A DNA stretch of 64,000 nt from Calothrix sp. C42_A2020_038 (GTDB taxonomy: Bacteria > Cyanobacteriota > Cyanobacteriia > Cyanobacteriales > Nostocaceae). A program made the position numbers and the translations under genes. Below, in pieces: positions 54,937 to 64,000 of the stretch. The stretch covers positions 186,001 through 250,000 of the forward strand of contig JACYLQ010000007.1 in NCBI GenBank assembly GCA_015272395.1, in the 5' to 3' direction. Numbering within the stretch: the first letter of the stretch is position 1; the number at the start of each line of letters is the position of its first letter. The notes under the pieces are model-generated. The model was not told where the DNA came from. It ran no database searches and saw nothing but the letters and a program-made list of their open reading frames with translations.

Positions 54937-56682
54937 TCTTCTTTAGGTGGTTTTGTTAGCTGGCAATTATTACAATTCAAAGCATCACAACAAAAAATAT
55001 TTTCGGGGTTGATACTGGGTGAAGTTGTATTTTTTACAAGTTTGATACTTGCTTTTAACTTTACTGCTTTTACCGCAGGTTTATGGATTCCATCTGTTTC
55101 ACCGATACTAGCTTTACTTGTATCTACAGTTATTACAAATATTTATCATAAACAATTCCAACTCGAACAAGCTAATATTAAACTGCAAGAGTATTCACAT
55201 ACTCTTGAACAAAAAGTTTATTTGCGTACTCGTGAACTAGCTGCGGCGAAAGAGACTGCTGATATTGCTAACAGGGCAAAAAGTGAATTTCTTGCGAATA
55301 TGAGTCATGAGTTACGTACACCTCTTAATGGTATTTTAGGATACGCTCAAATTCTCCAGCGTTCGCAAACAATGACACAACGTGAACTTGATGGGGTTAA
55401 TATTATCCAAGAATGCGGTTCACACCTTTTAACTTTAATCAACGATATTTTGGATTTATCGAAAATAGAAGCAAGTAAATTAGAACTTTACAGTAGTAAT
55501 TTTCACTTTCTTTCATTTTTAACAGGTATTGTGGAAATATGCCGAATTCGGGCGGAAGAGAAGGAGATTAATTTTGTTGCAAATCTGGATGCAAATTTAC
55601 CGATAGCTATTTTTGCTGATGAAAAACGTTTGCGGCAAATTTTGATTAATTTAATTGGCAATGCTATCAAATTTACTGATGCTGGAAAAGTTTCATTTAA
55701 TGTTAAAAGTATAAAAAAGTTTCAAAGCCAACAGCAAAGTTTAATTCAAACAGTAAGATTTGAAATTATTGATACTGGAGTGGGAATGACAACAGAGCAA
55801 TTAGAAAAGATTTTTTTACCATTTGAACAAGTTGGAGAGAAGAAAAAGCAAGCTGAAGGAACCGGATTGGGTTTAGCAATTAGCTCTAAAATTGTTGAAT
55901 TAATGAATAGTAAAATTAATGTTGAAAGTGTGCTGAGTATAGGTAGTAGATTTTGGTTTGATGTTGATTTTGTAATATCGCATGAATTTATCAAACCTTC
56001 TACTCTATATCCCGTCAAAAATATAATTGGCTTTCGCGGAGATCTTCATAAGATACTTGTTGTTGATGACCAATGGGAGAACCGTTCAGTTATTCTTAGC
56101 TTACTGGCGCCGATTGGCTTCAGTTGTTTTGAAGCAAGTAATGGTCAAGAAGCATTATTCCAAGCTGAACAAATCCGTCCTGATTTAATCATAACTGATT
56201 TAGCCATGCCAATCATGAATGGGTTTGAATTAGTGCGAGCTTTAAAAAATCACCCAATTTTACATAACACGATTGTTATTGTTTCTTCTGCTAGTGTTTT
56301 TGAAATTGATAAGAATAACAGTTTGGCAGCAGGAGGCGATGATTTTATTCCGAAACCGATACAGTTCAATTTCTTGCTAGAAGTATTAAAAAAGCATTTA
56401 AAAGTTGAATGGATTTATGAAAATGATTATGAAATACAAAATCAGCGCCAGGCAATAATAAACAATGAGTTAGTTCTTCCCCCTGTAAGTGATATAGATA
56501 AAATTCTCGATTTATCAATGCGAGGGAATCTTAAAGATATCCATAAATTATTAGATATATTGGAAAGGCGAGATAAGCAGTTTACTCCTTTTGTTTTAAA
56601 AGTACGTGAATTAGCTAATTGTTTTCAACCCAAAAAAATTAAGCTATTTATTCAAAATATTAAAAGCCAAAATCATGAGTAA
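54937..56682 (+). CDS. hybrid histidine kinase, C-terminal part of the split CHASE2 kinase
   Basis: This part is in frame with the CHASE2 part after the TAG; if translated separately, a TTG at 55009 is the likely start (557 residues). Membrane helices (about 55009-55140) precede a coiled coil. The HisKA domain is [20 protein letters not shown] (phosphorylated His), and the ATPase boxes are [19 protein letters not shown] and [10 protein letters not shown] receiver domain follows with [14 protein letters not shown] (phospho-Asp) and PKP. About 85 C-terminal residues could be an Hpt-like or linker region. It overlaps the next gene by 8 bases, so translation is coupled. Confidence 0.85.
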   Translation, partial: SSLGGFVSWQLLQFKASQQKIFSGLILGEVVFFTSLILAFNFTAFTAGLWIPSVSPILALLVSTVITNIYHKQFQLEQANIKLQEYSHTLEQKVYLRTRELAAAKETADIANRAKSEFLANMSHELRTPLNGILGYAQILQRSQTMTQRELDGVNIIQECGSHLLTLINDILDLSKIEASKLELYSSNFHFLSFLTGIVEICRIRAEEKEINFVANLDANLPIAIFADEKRLRQILINLIGNAIKFTDAGKVSFNVKSIKKFQSQQQSLIQTVRFEIIDTGVGMTTEQLEKIFLPFEQVGEKKKQAEGTGLGLAISSKIVELMNSKINVESVLSIGSRFWFDVDFVISHEFIKPSTLYPVKNIIGFRGDLHKILVVDDQWENRSVILSLLAPIGFSCFEASNGQEALFQAEQIRPDLIITDLAMPIMNGFELVRALKNHPILHNTIVIVSSASVFEIDKNNSLAAGGDDFIPKPIQFNFLLEVLKKHLKVEWIYENDYEIQNQRQAIINNELVLPPVSDIDKILDLSMRGNLKDIHKLLDILERRDKQFTPFVLKVRELANCFQPKKIKLFIQNIKSQNHE

Positions 56683-57988
56683 ATATAACATAGCAAAAGC
56701 AACTATTTTAATAGTAGATGACAATCAAAACAATCTTAAAGTTTTATGCGAGGCAATAGCAGATTCAGGTTGGGAGATTTTAGTTGCGAGTGATGGTGAA
56801 AGTGCTATAGAACAAGCTGAATATGCATGTCCTGACCTCATTTTACTTGATGTTATGATGCCTGGAATCGATGGATTTGATACCTGCCAACGTCTGAAAA
56901 CGAATTTGATTACCCGTGAAATCCCGATTATTTTTATGACAGCATTATCAGATATAATTGATAAAGTTAAAGGTCTTTCGATTGGTGGAGTTGATTATGT
57001 CACAAAACCTTTTCACACAGAAGAAGTATTAGCACGTATCAACGTACATCTTCAATTGCGTTTTTTAAATAAACAACTTGAGGAGCAAAAGAACGATTTA
57101 GAAAAGCGTGTTGCAGCACGTACTAGAGAACTATCGGAAGCTCTTTACGAATTGCAGCAATCTCAACTTCATTTAATACAAAGCGAAAAAATGTCAATGC
57201 TTGGACAATTGGTTGCGAGTGTTGCACATGAAATAAATAATCCTGTTGGGTTTATTACAGGTAATTTAAGCCACTTATCAGATTACATTTATAAACTGAT
57301 TAATCATTTACAAATTTATCAACGTAATTATACGGAACCAATTTTGGAAATAACTCAAGACGCTAAAAAAATTTCTCTGAATGATTTAATTAAAGAAATA
57401 CCTGATATTTTTTCCTCAATGGAAGCAGGTATTGATAGAATATCTAATATTAGTTCTAGTCTCAGAAATTTTTCTCGCTCGGATACTTCAACTAAAGTTG
57501 AATTTGATATTCATCAAGGTATTGAAAGTACTTTGATAATTCTTAAACCTCGCTTAAAATTAAATAAAAGGCATCTAAATATAGAAGTGATAAAGCAATA
57601 TGGAAATTTGCCCCTTGTCAACTGCTATCCGGGACAACTGAACCAAGTTTTTATGAATCTCCTTTCTAATGCAATAGATGCTTTAGAAGAGTTGATAGAA
57701 TCTGGTAAGCATGAAACAAACTATGCCTTTTTAAAAATACATATAGTAACTAAAGTTGAGAATGATAATTATGTAAGTATATCAATTTCTGATAATGGCT
57801 TAGGAATGGATGCCAAAGTAGCAGAAAGAGTTTTTGACCAATTTTTTACAACAAAACCTATTGGCAAAGGAACAGGTTTAGGATTATCAATTAGTCGCCA
57901 AATTGTTGAAAAACACAATGGAGTTATTTCCTGTGTCTCGAATTTAGGTAAAGGAACAGAATTTACTGTAAAAATTCCAATTCATTAA
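56675..57988 (+). CDS. receiver-histidine kinase hybrid
   Basis: The 437-residue cytosolic protein has an N-terminal receiver domain (about 8-125) with [24 protein letters not shown] (phospho-Asp) and YVTKPF. A coiled coil (about 130-175) joins it to the HisKA domain [20 protein letters not shown] (His in AHEINNP). The ATPase boxes are [24 protein letters not shown] and [15 protein letters not shown]. This order (REC before kinase) fits a mid-relay component receiving a phosphate from the kinase coded just upstream. The CHAT gene starts 13 bases after its stop. Confidence 0.93.
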   Translation: MSKYNIAKATILIVDDNQNNLKVLCEAIADSGWEILVASDGESAIEQAEYACPDLILLDVMMPGIDGFDTCQRLKTNLITREIPIIFMTALSDIIDKVKGLSIGGVDYVTKPFHTEEVLARINVHLQLRFLNKQLEEQKNDLEKRVAARTRELSEALYELQQSQLHLIQSEKMSMLGQLVASVAHEINNPVGFITGNLSHLSDYIYKLINHLQIYQRNYTEPILEITQDAKKISLNDLIKEIPDIFSSMEAGIDRISNISSSLRNFSRSDTSTKVEFDIHQGIESTLIILKPRLKLNKRHLNIEVIKQYGNLPLVNCYPGQLNQVFMNLLSNAIDALEELIESGKHETNYAFLKIHIVTKVENDNYVSISISDNGLGMDAKVAERVFDQFFTTKPIGKGTGLGLSISRQIVEKHNGVISCVSNLGKGTEFTVKIPIH

Positions 57989-58001
57989 GTGTAAACAAAT
58001 A

Positions 58002-60650
58002 ATGAGTAATCGAAAAATTTTTCAGATAAATTTACCTTCTAAGATAGAATTCATAAAATTTAAGAATTATTTGCGGGCTAATTATATTATTATTCGTGTC
58101 TTTTTTTTATTTTGCCTAGGAATTTTAGCATTTGGGCTAGTAGTCAGTTTAACACCTGCCTTGGCGAGTGGGTATCCATCACATTTGTTGGTTCAAATAG
58201 TTGAGCGAGATTCCAATTTAAATGCCCAAAATGCTAAATCGTTTCTTCACGAAGGACGAATCAGATTTGACGCAGGACAGTTTAGCGAAGCTATTCATAT
58301 TTGGCAACAAGCTGTAGCAAATTTTGAACGTCAAGGAGATACAGTCAATCAAGCGTGGAGCTTAAGTTATCTATCACTGGCGTACCAAAATTTGGGAGAA
58401 TGGCAAAAAGCACAAGCTGCGATTAATGCTAGCCTTAAAGTATTGCATTATCCCAACACAAAACAAACTATAAATTATTTAATATTAGCTGTTGTTTTAA
58501 ATACTCAGGGAAGCCTAAATATTTCAACTGGACAACCTGAAGCAGCTTTAAAAAGTTGGCAAGAAGCAGAGCGAGCTTATGTTGCAGCTAATGATAAAGA
58601 AGGTCAAATTGGCAGCAAAATTAATCAAGCTCAAGCTTTGCAAGCACTTGGATTATATCGTCGAGCAAAAGAACTATTAACAGAAGTTAATAATCAACTA
58701 GTTAAGCAACAAAATTTACCACTCAAACTCAAAGCTTTGCGAAGCTTGGGGGTAGCGTTGCAAGTTGTTGGAGATTTACAAAAAGCTCAAGAAGTTTTAG
58801 AGCAAAGTTTAAATATCAGCTACAAGTTAGGTTTGGTTGCTGACACAAGTGAAATCTTATTTAGCTTAGGGAATACCAAGCGTAGTTTGCAAGACACGCA
58901 AGCTGCCCTTGAATATTATCAAAAAGCTGTAGTGACAGCTATAAACCCTAGAGTTAAAGTGGAAGCGCTGCTTAATCAACTAAGTATTTATGTTGATGTA
59001 TCGGAAACTGAAAAAGCCCTTCTTCTGGTACCGCAAATAAAATCACTTTTGTCAAACCTTCCTATAAGTCGAATGTCGGTTTATGCAAAAGTTAATTTTG
59101 CTACAAGTCTTAAGCAATTACCACAAAAACAAAAACGTGAATCTGGGGAAATTTTAGCACGTGCGATATATGAAGCAGAGAGTTTAGGTGACTTACGTGC
59201 GAAGTCTTATGCTTTAAACGAACTAGGAAAGTTATACGAGTCTTCGGGACAACTGGAAGCAGCATTAAAGTTGAGTACTGATGCGCTGAGGATTTCTCAA
59301 GCGATTCATGCACCCGATATTACTTATCAAGCAACTTGGCAAGTTGGGCGCCTGAATAAAATTCAAGGTAATATTGAGGGTGCTTATTCTGCCTATAATA
59401 CTTCGTTAGAAATATTGAAGTCGCTGCGAAGTGACTTAGTTGCAATAAATTCAGATATTCAGTTTTCGTTTCAAGAAAGCGTTGAACCAGTTTATCGTGA
59501 ATTTGTAGCATTACTATTACAATCAAATCCAAGTCAAGCCAATCTAAAAAAAGCGCGTGAAGTTATCGAAGCATTACAACTTGCTGAGTTAGATAACTTT
59601 TTTCGCGAAGCTTGCATCGATGCGAAACCTCAACAAATTGATAAAATTGACCAGCAGGCGGCAATAATTTATCCTATTATTTTACCAGATCGTCTTGAAG
59701 TAATTTTATCAATGCCTGGTGGTGAGGAACTTTCTAGCTACCGCACAATAATTGGGCAAACCGAAATTGAAGATACTATTAAGTTAATGCGGCAGTCGCT
59801 CAACCCCGCCTTTTCTAAGGCTTTGCGATTACAAGTTGCGCAACAAATATACAATTGGTTAATTCAGCCAGGAGAATCACAATGGGAGCATCGTGGTATA
59901 AAAACTTTAGTATTTGTCCTTGATGGTTCGCTTCGCAATATACCAATGGCTGCTTTGCACGATGGCAAACAATATTTATTAGAAAAGTATAACATAGCAC
60001 TTTCTCCTGGTTTACAAATTATTCCCTCACAATCAGTCAAAAACAGACGTTTGAAAGTAATAGCAGCAGGATTAAGTGAGGCAAATCAGGGATTTAAAGC
60101 TTTACCAGGTGTAAAATTAGAAGTCACAAAAATTTCATCTCAGTTGTCAACAAAGTTGCTGCTCAACGAAAAATTTACTGATTCAAATCTAAAAAATATA
60201 ATTAAATCCACACCTTTTTCTATATTACATTTTGCAACACATGCTCAATTTAGTAGTAAATCAGACGATACATATATTATTACTTGGAATGGAAAGATTA
60301 ATGTTAAACAATTAGATGAATTATTAGAAGTGCGTTCAGAACCAGAATCTACGCCTGTAGATTTGATTGTTCTCAGCGCTTGTCAAACTGCTAAAGGTGA
60401 CAACCGTGCCATTTTAGGGTTAGCGGGAGTAGCTGTACGTTCTGGCGCTCGTAGTACAGTTGCAACGTTATGGGCAGTGCAAGATGAATCAACAGCAAAA
60501 TTTATGGTCGAATTTTACAAACAACTCGGTACTCCTGTTACCACTAAAGCTCAAGCGTTACGAAACACGCAACTGATGTTCTTAAAAGATAAAGATTTCT
60601 CACACCCTTTTTACTGGGCGCCGTTTGTTTTAATTGGTAACTGGTTGTAA
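58002..60650 (+). CDS. TPR-CHAT caspase-like protein
   Basis: The 882-residue protein has a hydrophobic N-terminal helix (about 28-53), suggesting a signal anchor. TPR repeats run about 75-460 (e.g. AWSLSYLSLAYQNLGEWQKA, LKALRSLGVALQVVGDLQKA). A C-terminal CHAT domain follows (about 560-880). The catalytic pair is visible: His747 in LHFATHAQFS and Cys794 in LIVLSACQTAKGD. GLAGVAVRSGARSTVATLW and FYWAPFVLIG complete the family signature. CHAT proteins are caspase/separase-clan proteases. As last gene of the CHASE2-kinase operon it is the likely output of the pathway. Confidence 0.93.
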   Translation: MSNRKIFQINLPSKIEFIKFKNYLRANYIIIRVFFLFCLGILAFGLVVSLTPALASGYPSHLLVQIVERDSNLNAQNAKSFLHEGRIRFDAGQFSEAIHIWQQAVANFERQGDTVNQAWSLSYLSLAYQNLGEWQKAQAAINASLKVLHYPNTKQTINYLILAVVLNTQGSLNISTGQPEAALKSWQEAERAYVAANDKEGQIGSKINQAQALQALGLYRRAKELLTEVNNQLVKQQNLPLKLKALRSLGVALQVVGDLQKAQEVLEQSLNISYKLGLVADTSEILFSLGNTKRSLQDTQAALEYYQKAVVTAINPRVKVEALLNQLSIYVDVSETEKALLLVPQIKSLLSNLPISRMSVYAKVNFATSLKQLPQKQKRESGEILARAIYEAESLGDLRAKSYALNELGKLYESSGQLEAALKLSTDALRISQAIHAPDITYQATWQVGRLNKIQGNIEGAYSAYNTSLEILKSLRSDLVAINSDIQFSFQESVEPVYREFVALLLQSNPSQANLKKAREVIEALQLAELDNFFREACIDAKPQQIDKIDQQAAIIYPIILPDRLEVILSMPGGEELSSYRTIIGQTEIEDTIKLMRQSLNPAFSKALRLQVAQQIYNWLIQPGESQWEHRGIKTLVFVLDGSLRNIPMAALHDGKQYLLEKYNIALSPGLQIIPSQSVKNRRLKVIAAGLSEANQGFKALPGVKLEVTKISSQLSTKLLLNEKFTDSNLKNIIKSTPFSILHFATHAQFSSKSDDTYIITWNGKINVKQLDELLEVRSEPESTPVDLIVLSACQTAKGDNRAILGLAGVAVRSGARSTVATLWAVQDESTAKFMVEFYKQLGTPVTTKAQALRNTQLMFLKDKDFSHPFYWAPFVLIGNWL

Positions 60651-60656
60651 AAAAAT

Positions 60657-62162
60657 CTACACAATAGTTTCACCTTTACTTAGTCCTAAAGGCGTATCTG
60701 TTGAGTTATCTACAGTTTCCAAAGGTAAGAAAATAGTCATTACTTCACCATGCTTGGGACGCTGACGCACAATTAACTTACCACCTATAGCTTGGAATAA
60801 GTGCTTAGTTGCTGCTAAGTTCAAGCTAATAGTTCCTGTTTCGGGTTGAAACATTAGTAACTGACCAATAGCTTTACGAATTGGTGGTGTACATTCAGAA
60901 TGGTCAACATTCTTATCATTAACTCCAAGCAAAGGCAGTAATTGCAACTTAAGTTGGTTACCTGCAGTAATGACTTGTACTTGAAGTTGGCTACTGGGTG
61001 GTAAACTACGGGCAAAATTTTCAATCAAATTAGTAAGAACCCGATCTAACATATTAGGATTGCTCACAACTGTAGGTAGCTTTTGTGGTAGCATCACACT
61101 TAATTTTAAATTGCGACGACTAGCTGCATGTTGCCAACGAGGAATACTCTGCTGTAATATTTGTTCCAAACACATTGGTGTTAACTGCGTATTTGAATTG
61201 ACTGAATTAGATGTCTCTAATTCCGCAGCTCTAAAGAGCAACTCCATCCGGTCGATTTGCTCTGTACACTCGTGGTCTATCATTTGCAGTCGCTTAATAA
61301 CATTAGCTGGTAAGTCTTTGTGTTTGAGCAATAGCCTTGTTGTTGTACGAATAGTTGCTAAAGGAGTACGGACTTCATGGGCAAAAGCTTGCAAAAGTTC
61401 TACATCTGAACGATAGGGGGTTGGTGAAGAAGTAATTTGTATGTGGTGAGATGGAATAAAATTCGCGTTTACAACTTGCAAGTCTTCTTTATCTCCAACT
61501 TCTGCAACCTCTTTTATACTTTTTTCTTCTGGAAACTCTGCTAATAATAATTGGCTAAACTGCATTAATATACGAAAATCAGGTGCAATTATAGGGTATT
61601 TTTGTACTAAATTAGCGATATCCGTAAAGCCATTAGGATTAACCAACATGACCCTTGCGCTTAAGGCTTTCCAAGCTTGTTGCACAGTGTCTGGTTCAAA
61701 GGAAAATGAAAATAATTTATTACCATTTTCATCTTCGCCCAAAATTAATACTAATTGAAACTTAGAAGTAAAAACCAAGCAAAATTGTTCTGATGCCAGT
61801 GGGTCTTGTGGAAGTAATGGTAATATTGGCTCAGTTGGAGACGAAGTAAATTTCGGTACTGTTACAGCAGGCATTTGAAACGGCATTAATGCCAATGGAT
61901 TAAATGGCTTTGCCGTAAAAGTAATTGTTTGAAGATTCCGAGTTAGTTGAAGCTGGCTAAAAAGTGGCGCAGGTGCAGCTAAAACCAAGCCATGAGTACT
62001 ATCATCGAGCGTCGTGTCACTGAGTGTATTCACCAGTAGTTTCTCCGTTGCAGCAATACTTAGGCGCCACTGACTTTCCGCTTTTGCAGAGGAAGTACAT
62101 GCCACCGGAGCTTGATTGGCAGCTAAAATTTCACTCAGGCTTGGCAGAATCCATTTATACAC
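60657..62162 (-). CDS. sensor histidine kinase with degenerate ATPase domain
   Basis: The 501-residue protein has a cyanobacterial N-terminal region (about 1-200, containing FCLVFTSKFQLVLILGEDEN, FSFEPDTVQQAWKAL), which may be a DICT/GAF-like sensor. HisKA follows: LLQAFAHEVRTPLATIRTTT (His in AHEVRTP). The N-box-like MLDRVLTNLIENFARSLPPS is present, but the usual DxGxG and GTGLGL glycine boxes are not visible in the ATPase part. It may be a weak or inactive kinase, or an atypical one. The start is GTG (MYKWILPSLSE). It converges on the CHAT gene with only 6 bases between. Confidence 0.8.
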   Translation of the reverse strand: MYKWILPSLSEILAANQAPVACTSSAKAESQWRLSIAATEKLLVNTLSDTTLDDSTHGLVLAAPAPLFSQLQLTRNLQTITFTAKPFNPLALMPFQMPAVTVPKFTSSPTEPILPLLPQDPLASEQFCLVFTSKFQLVLILGEDENGNKLFSFSFEPDTVQQAWKALSARVMLVNPNGFTDIANLVQKYPIIAPDFRILMQFSQLLLAEFPEEKSIKEVAEVGDKEDLQVVNANFIPSHHIQITSSPTPYRSDVELLQAFAHEVRTPLATIRTTTRLLLKHKDLPANVIKRLQMIDHECTEQIDRMELLFRAAELETSNSVNSNTQLTPMCLEQILQQSIPRWQHAASRRNLKLSVMLPQKLPTVVSNPNMLDRVLTNLIENFARSLPPSSQLQVQVITAGNQLKLQLLPLLGVNDKNVDHSECTPPIRKAIGQLLMFQPETGTISLNLAATKHLFQAIGGKLIVRQRPKHGEVMTIFLPLETVDNSTDTPLGLSKGETIV

Positions 62163-62852
62163 AAGTTTTCACCCCTTACTCAGAGCGCGATATCAAAATT
62201 AATAGACATACACAACTACTACGAGGTTATAAGCATTTGCGTCGTAGTGAAAGTCGTATAACCGAACATGTAAGGGGCAATTTCCACGCTGGTTAAGCTT
62301 TTGCTGATGAAAAATATTTTGTTTAAGTTGAACACCAATCCTAATTATTGACTAACAGCTATGTATTGACTAAGTAACTTTTGCGGATAAACAAGTAAAA
62401 ATTGTATATTACTCAGGGCTAGAAATTCAATTATGTAGTTTATAATACTTATTTTTGCAATCTCATACTAATTGAATAATAAAAACATTGAAATAAAATA
62501 ATGCACAAGTTATTTCAAAGAGGAGGAGATCAGCCAGCATTGCTTAGTCCTGGTGATATCAAATAACTGTTGAAGGATAAAGCATATGACAACAGCAGGA
62601 GCTAGGCTTGTAATGCTAACAATTGATAAATCTGTCTTCCATTGTATGTTTTGATTATCAATTATTTACTAGGTTGAAATTGTATTTCAGTTGGTTGCAA
62701 CTGAATCTATAGTTTCAATAGTTTTGACATGTAAATAATTGGTTATTCAAGGTTCAATACCATCTCATATTTAATTTTGTTTTAAGATTTACTCCTCAGC
62801 ACAACGCATTATAGTAATTAGTCACTACCCATAATTCGATTTGGAAAAAGAC
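62163..62852. other. 690-bp divergent intergenic region
   Basis: This AT-rich gap separates the degenerate kinase gene and the BON lipoprotein gene. A 22-codon frame at 62586 has AAGGA before it but no known relative. No RNA or palindrome worth naming was found. Confidence 0.45.
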
Positions 62853-63290
62853 ATGAAAAAAGTCATCCCATTTATAGTTAGCGGTGTTTTGATGGTGGGT
62901 GCTGTAGCTTGCCAACAGGATACATCAAAGACTTCTGACGCAGGTACCGCCAATGATACTCCTGTAACCACCGTTAAAGAAGCCACTTCTAAAACTGCTA
63001 ACAATACTAAAACTGTTGCTTCTAAACCAACAACAAATACTAAACTTAACGAAGGTACTAAGACATCAACAAACGCTGGTGGTGTAAAAACAATCGTCAA
63101 AAATCGCCTAGAAGAAAAGTTCCCTGGTAGCAAACTTTCTGTAGAAGAAAAAGATGGTGTGCTAATAGTTAAAGGTACTGTACCTGATGAAGCAACCTTG
63201 AAGAAAATTGAGCCTACTGTCAAAGAATACAAATTCCAGGGCGTTAAAAACGTTAAAGTAGAAGCTAAAGTCGCTGGGAAAAAAGTATAG
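62853..63290 (+). CDS. BON-domain lipoprotein
   Basis: The 145-residue protein has a lipoprotein signal (MKKVIPFIVSGVLMVGAVAC, lipid-modified Cys20). A Thr/Lys/Ala-rich linker (about 21-75) follows, then a BON domain (about 78-140, VKNRLEEKFPGSKLSVEEKD, GVLIVKGTVPDEATLKKIE). BON proteins bind phospholipid or envelope structures and often respond to osmotic stress. The ATG is preferred over a TTG 12 bases upstream. It is likely anchored in the envelope. Confidence 0.88.
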   Translation: MKKVIPFIVSGVLMVGAVACQQDTSKTSDAGTANDTPVTTVKEATSKTANNTKTVASKPTTNTKLNEGTKTSTNAGGVKTIVKNRLEEKFPGSKLSVEEKDGVLIVKGTVPDEATLKKIEPTVKEYKFQGVKNVKVEAKVAGKKV

Positions 63291-63386
63291 TTTGACGTAG
63301 TAATTTGATGTAGTCAAACAGTAATCTATGGGACTTACATACGTAAGTAAGTCCTATTTTTATAAGCGAATAAAAGTGATTAACAG

Positions 63387-63647
63387 CTAGCGAGTTAATT
63401 CACGCCAAGTTAAAGGACCAACTATTCCATCTGCAACTAGACCACGTCGAGTTTGAAATGCTTTAACTGCACTTTCTGTTAAGGCACCGAATAATCCATC
63501 AATAGTAACAGGATAACCGTTAGACCGTAACAGTCTTTGCAGTACTCTAACAGCTTCACCTGAATTACCAAAACGCAAAGTTGGTAGGCTGCTTGTAGAG
63601 GTTGCTAGTAACCGCATAGTTGGCTCTTGATGTTCTGATGTTTCCAT
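63387..63647 (-). CDS. small peptidoglycan-binding domain protein
   Basis: The 86-residue protein consists of a short N-terminus and one peptidoglycan-binding-1 repeat (LRFGNSGEAVRVLQRLLRSN, GYPVTIDGLFGALTESAVKA, FQTRRGLVADGIVGPLTWRE). AGGA lies about 7 bases before the ATG at 63647. No signal peptide is obvious. It resembles the C-terminal domain of the protein at 954-1553. It is probably a cell-wall-binding accessory. Confidence 0.85.
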   Translation of the reverse strand: METSEHQEPTMRLLATSTSSLPTLRFGNSGEAVRVLQRLLRSNGYPVTIDGLFGALTESAVKAFQTRRGLVADGIVGPLTWRELTR

Positions 63648-63820
63648 ATTAAATCCTTTATAAAATCTTAACTTTGTGATTTCAACCGTATGGGTATGGC
63701 TTTATCGTTTACTTACAATGGTAAAGCTTCTTATAAAAACTACAAATGCAGACGATATAAGTACGGAACCAAAATAAAAAATTAAAAATTTTAATTTGCC
63801 AATATTTTTCAGCAAAAAAA

Positions 63821-63845
63821 ATAGGAATGATAGTGTCATTCCTAT
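63821..63845 (-). terminator. hairpin terminator of ftsH
   Basis: A perfect 10-base stem (63821-63830 with 63836-63845) with a 5-base loop lies 41 bases after the ftsH stop. On the minus strand it is followed by a run of seven T. It is a standard rho-independent form. Confidence 0.85.
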
Positions 63846-63885
63846 GCAATAAATCAAACTTTTAACAGCGAACTGTTAATATACG

Positions 63886-64000
63886 TTACAGTTGAGGTAC
63901 ATACTGTGGTTTTTCTGGTATTGCAGTATACTCAGCTACGATTTGTCGAAATTCCTCACCGTCAATCGTTTCTTTTTCTATAAGTAAATCCACTAAGCGA
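63886..64000 (-). CDS. ftsH: ATP-dependent zinc metalloprotease FtsH, C-terminal end (partial)
   Basis: Only the last 37 codons or so are in the window. The reading [20 protein letters not shown] followed by [17 protein letters not shown] and a stop matches the C-terminus of cyanobacterial FtsH ([17 protein letters not shown]...VPxxxxxxP L). FtsH hexamers degrade membrane proteins such as damaged photosystem II D1. The gene runs off the right end of the window on the minus strand. Confidence 0.9.
   Translation of the reverse strand, partial: RLVDLLIEKETIDGEEFRQIVAEYTAIPEKPQYVPQL

Noticed and set aside
62586-62654. 22-codon frame with AAGGA upstream
   Set aside because: The spacing looks acceptable, but the peptide resembles nothing and conservation cannot be judged.
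62745-62765. GGTTCAATACC resembling a tRNA T-arm
   Set aside because: There is no matching acceptor stem, anticodon arm or D-arm around it.
1-64000. CRISPR array, reverse transcriptase, intact transposase or prophage
   Set aside because: No regularly spaced direct repeats and no such protein signatures were seen.

Overview
The window is cyanobacterial chromosome, most likely from a filamentous heterocyst-forming lineage (Nostocales-like). The evidence is a psaM gene for a photosystem I subunit, cyanobacteria-restricted families (DUF928, DUF6464-like and DUF6006-like proteins, a Zam-like RNB protein, a vMAP/NB-ARC STAND protein), a CHASE2/CHAT locus of the kind common in filamentous cyanobacteria, and AT-rich base composition with many small palindromic repeats. 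Unusually, the classic cyanobacterial palindrome HIP1 (GCGATCGC) was seen only once, while the hexamer GGCGCC occurs about 50 times, almost always inside genes.

Layout. 0-7.6 kb: heme-oxygenase-fold protein, SH3/peptidoglycan-binding protein, small heat-shock protein, glutathionyl-hydroquinone reductase, phosphoketolase, methyltransferase. 7.6-26.6 kb: a minus-strand exopolysaccharide locus of 14 genes, with a Wzx/Wzy-type set (CapD-type dehydratase, MurJ-like flippase, Wzy-like polymerase, four GT4 glycosyltransferases, PglC-like initiating transferase, Wzc-type tyrosine kinase) plus tailoring genes (aminotransferase, PIG-L deacetylase, two FemAB/GNAT-like transferases, DUF4832 protein). 27.7-33.4 kb: ilvN, mobA, a YyaL-type thioredoxin-fold protein, clpP and a cyanobacterial conserved protein. 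34.2-47.4 kb: Zam-like RNB protein with a degenerate active site, ubiX, membrane protein, STAND NTPase lacking its usual repeats, aroK, ribulose-kinase-like FGGY kinase, psaM, unknown secreted proteins, fmt. 47.5-53 kb: small conserved proteins, YqhD-like alcohol dehydrogenase, TetR regulator and GST sharing an operator sequence, Cys-rich small protein, an orphan PotC permease. 53.1-60.7 kb: a plus-strand operon of DUF928 protein, CHASE2 sensor (split from its kinase by an in-frame amber codon), hybrid kinase, receiver-kinase and a TPR-CHAT caspase-like protein. 60.7-64 kb: degenerate sensor kinase, BON lipoprotein, peptidoglycan-binding protein and the 3' end of ftsH.

How the genes work together. 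The polysaccharide locus encodes a near-complete Wzx/Wzy pathway. Its dehydratase, aminotransferase and PglC-like transferase suggest a 4-amino-4,6-dideoxy sugar at the reducing end. The CHASE2-kinase-CHAT operon looks like an envelope-sensing phosphorelay placed with a caspase-like protease and is the strongest candidate for an uncharacterised system. The TetR/GST pair forms a small electrophile-response-like regulon with identical operators before both genes. Decayed mobile-element ends, MITE-like repeats and gene relics lie in several of the intergenic gaps. All functions come from reading the sequence against remembered family features; no search was run.
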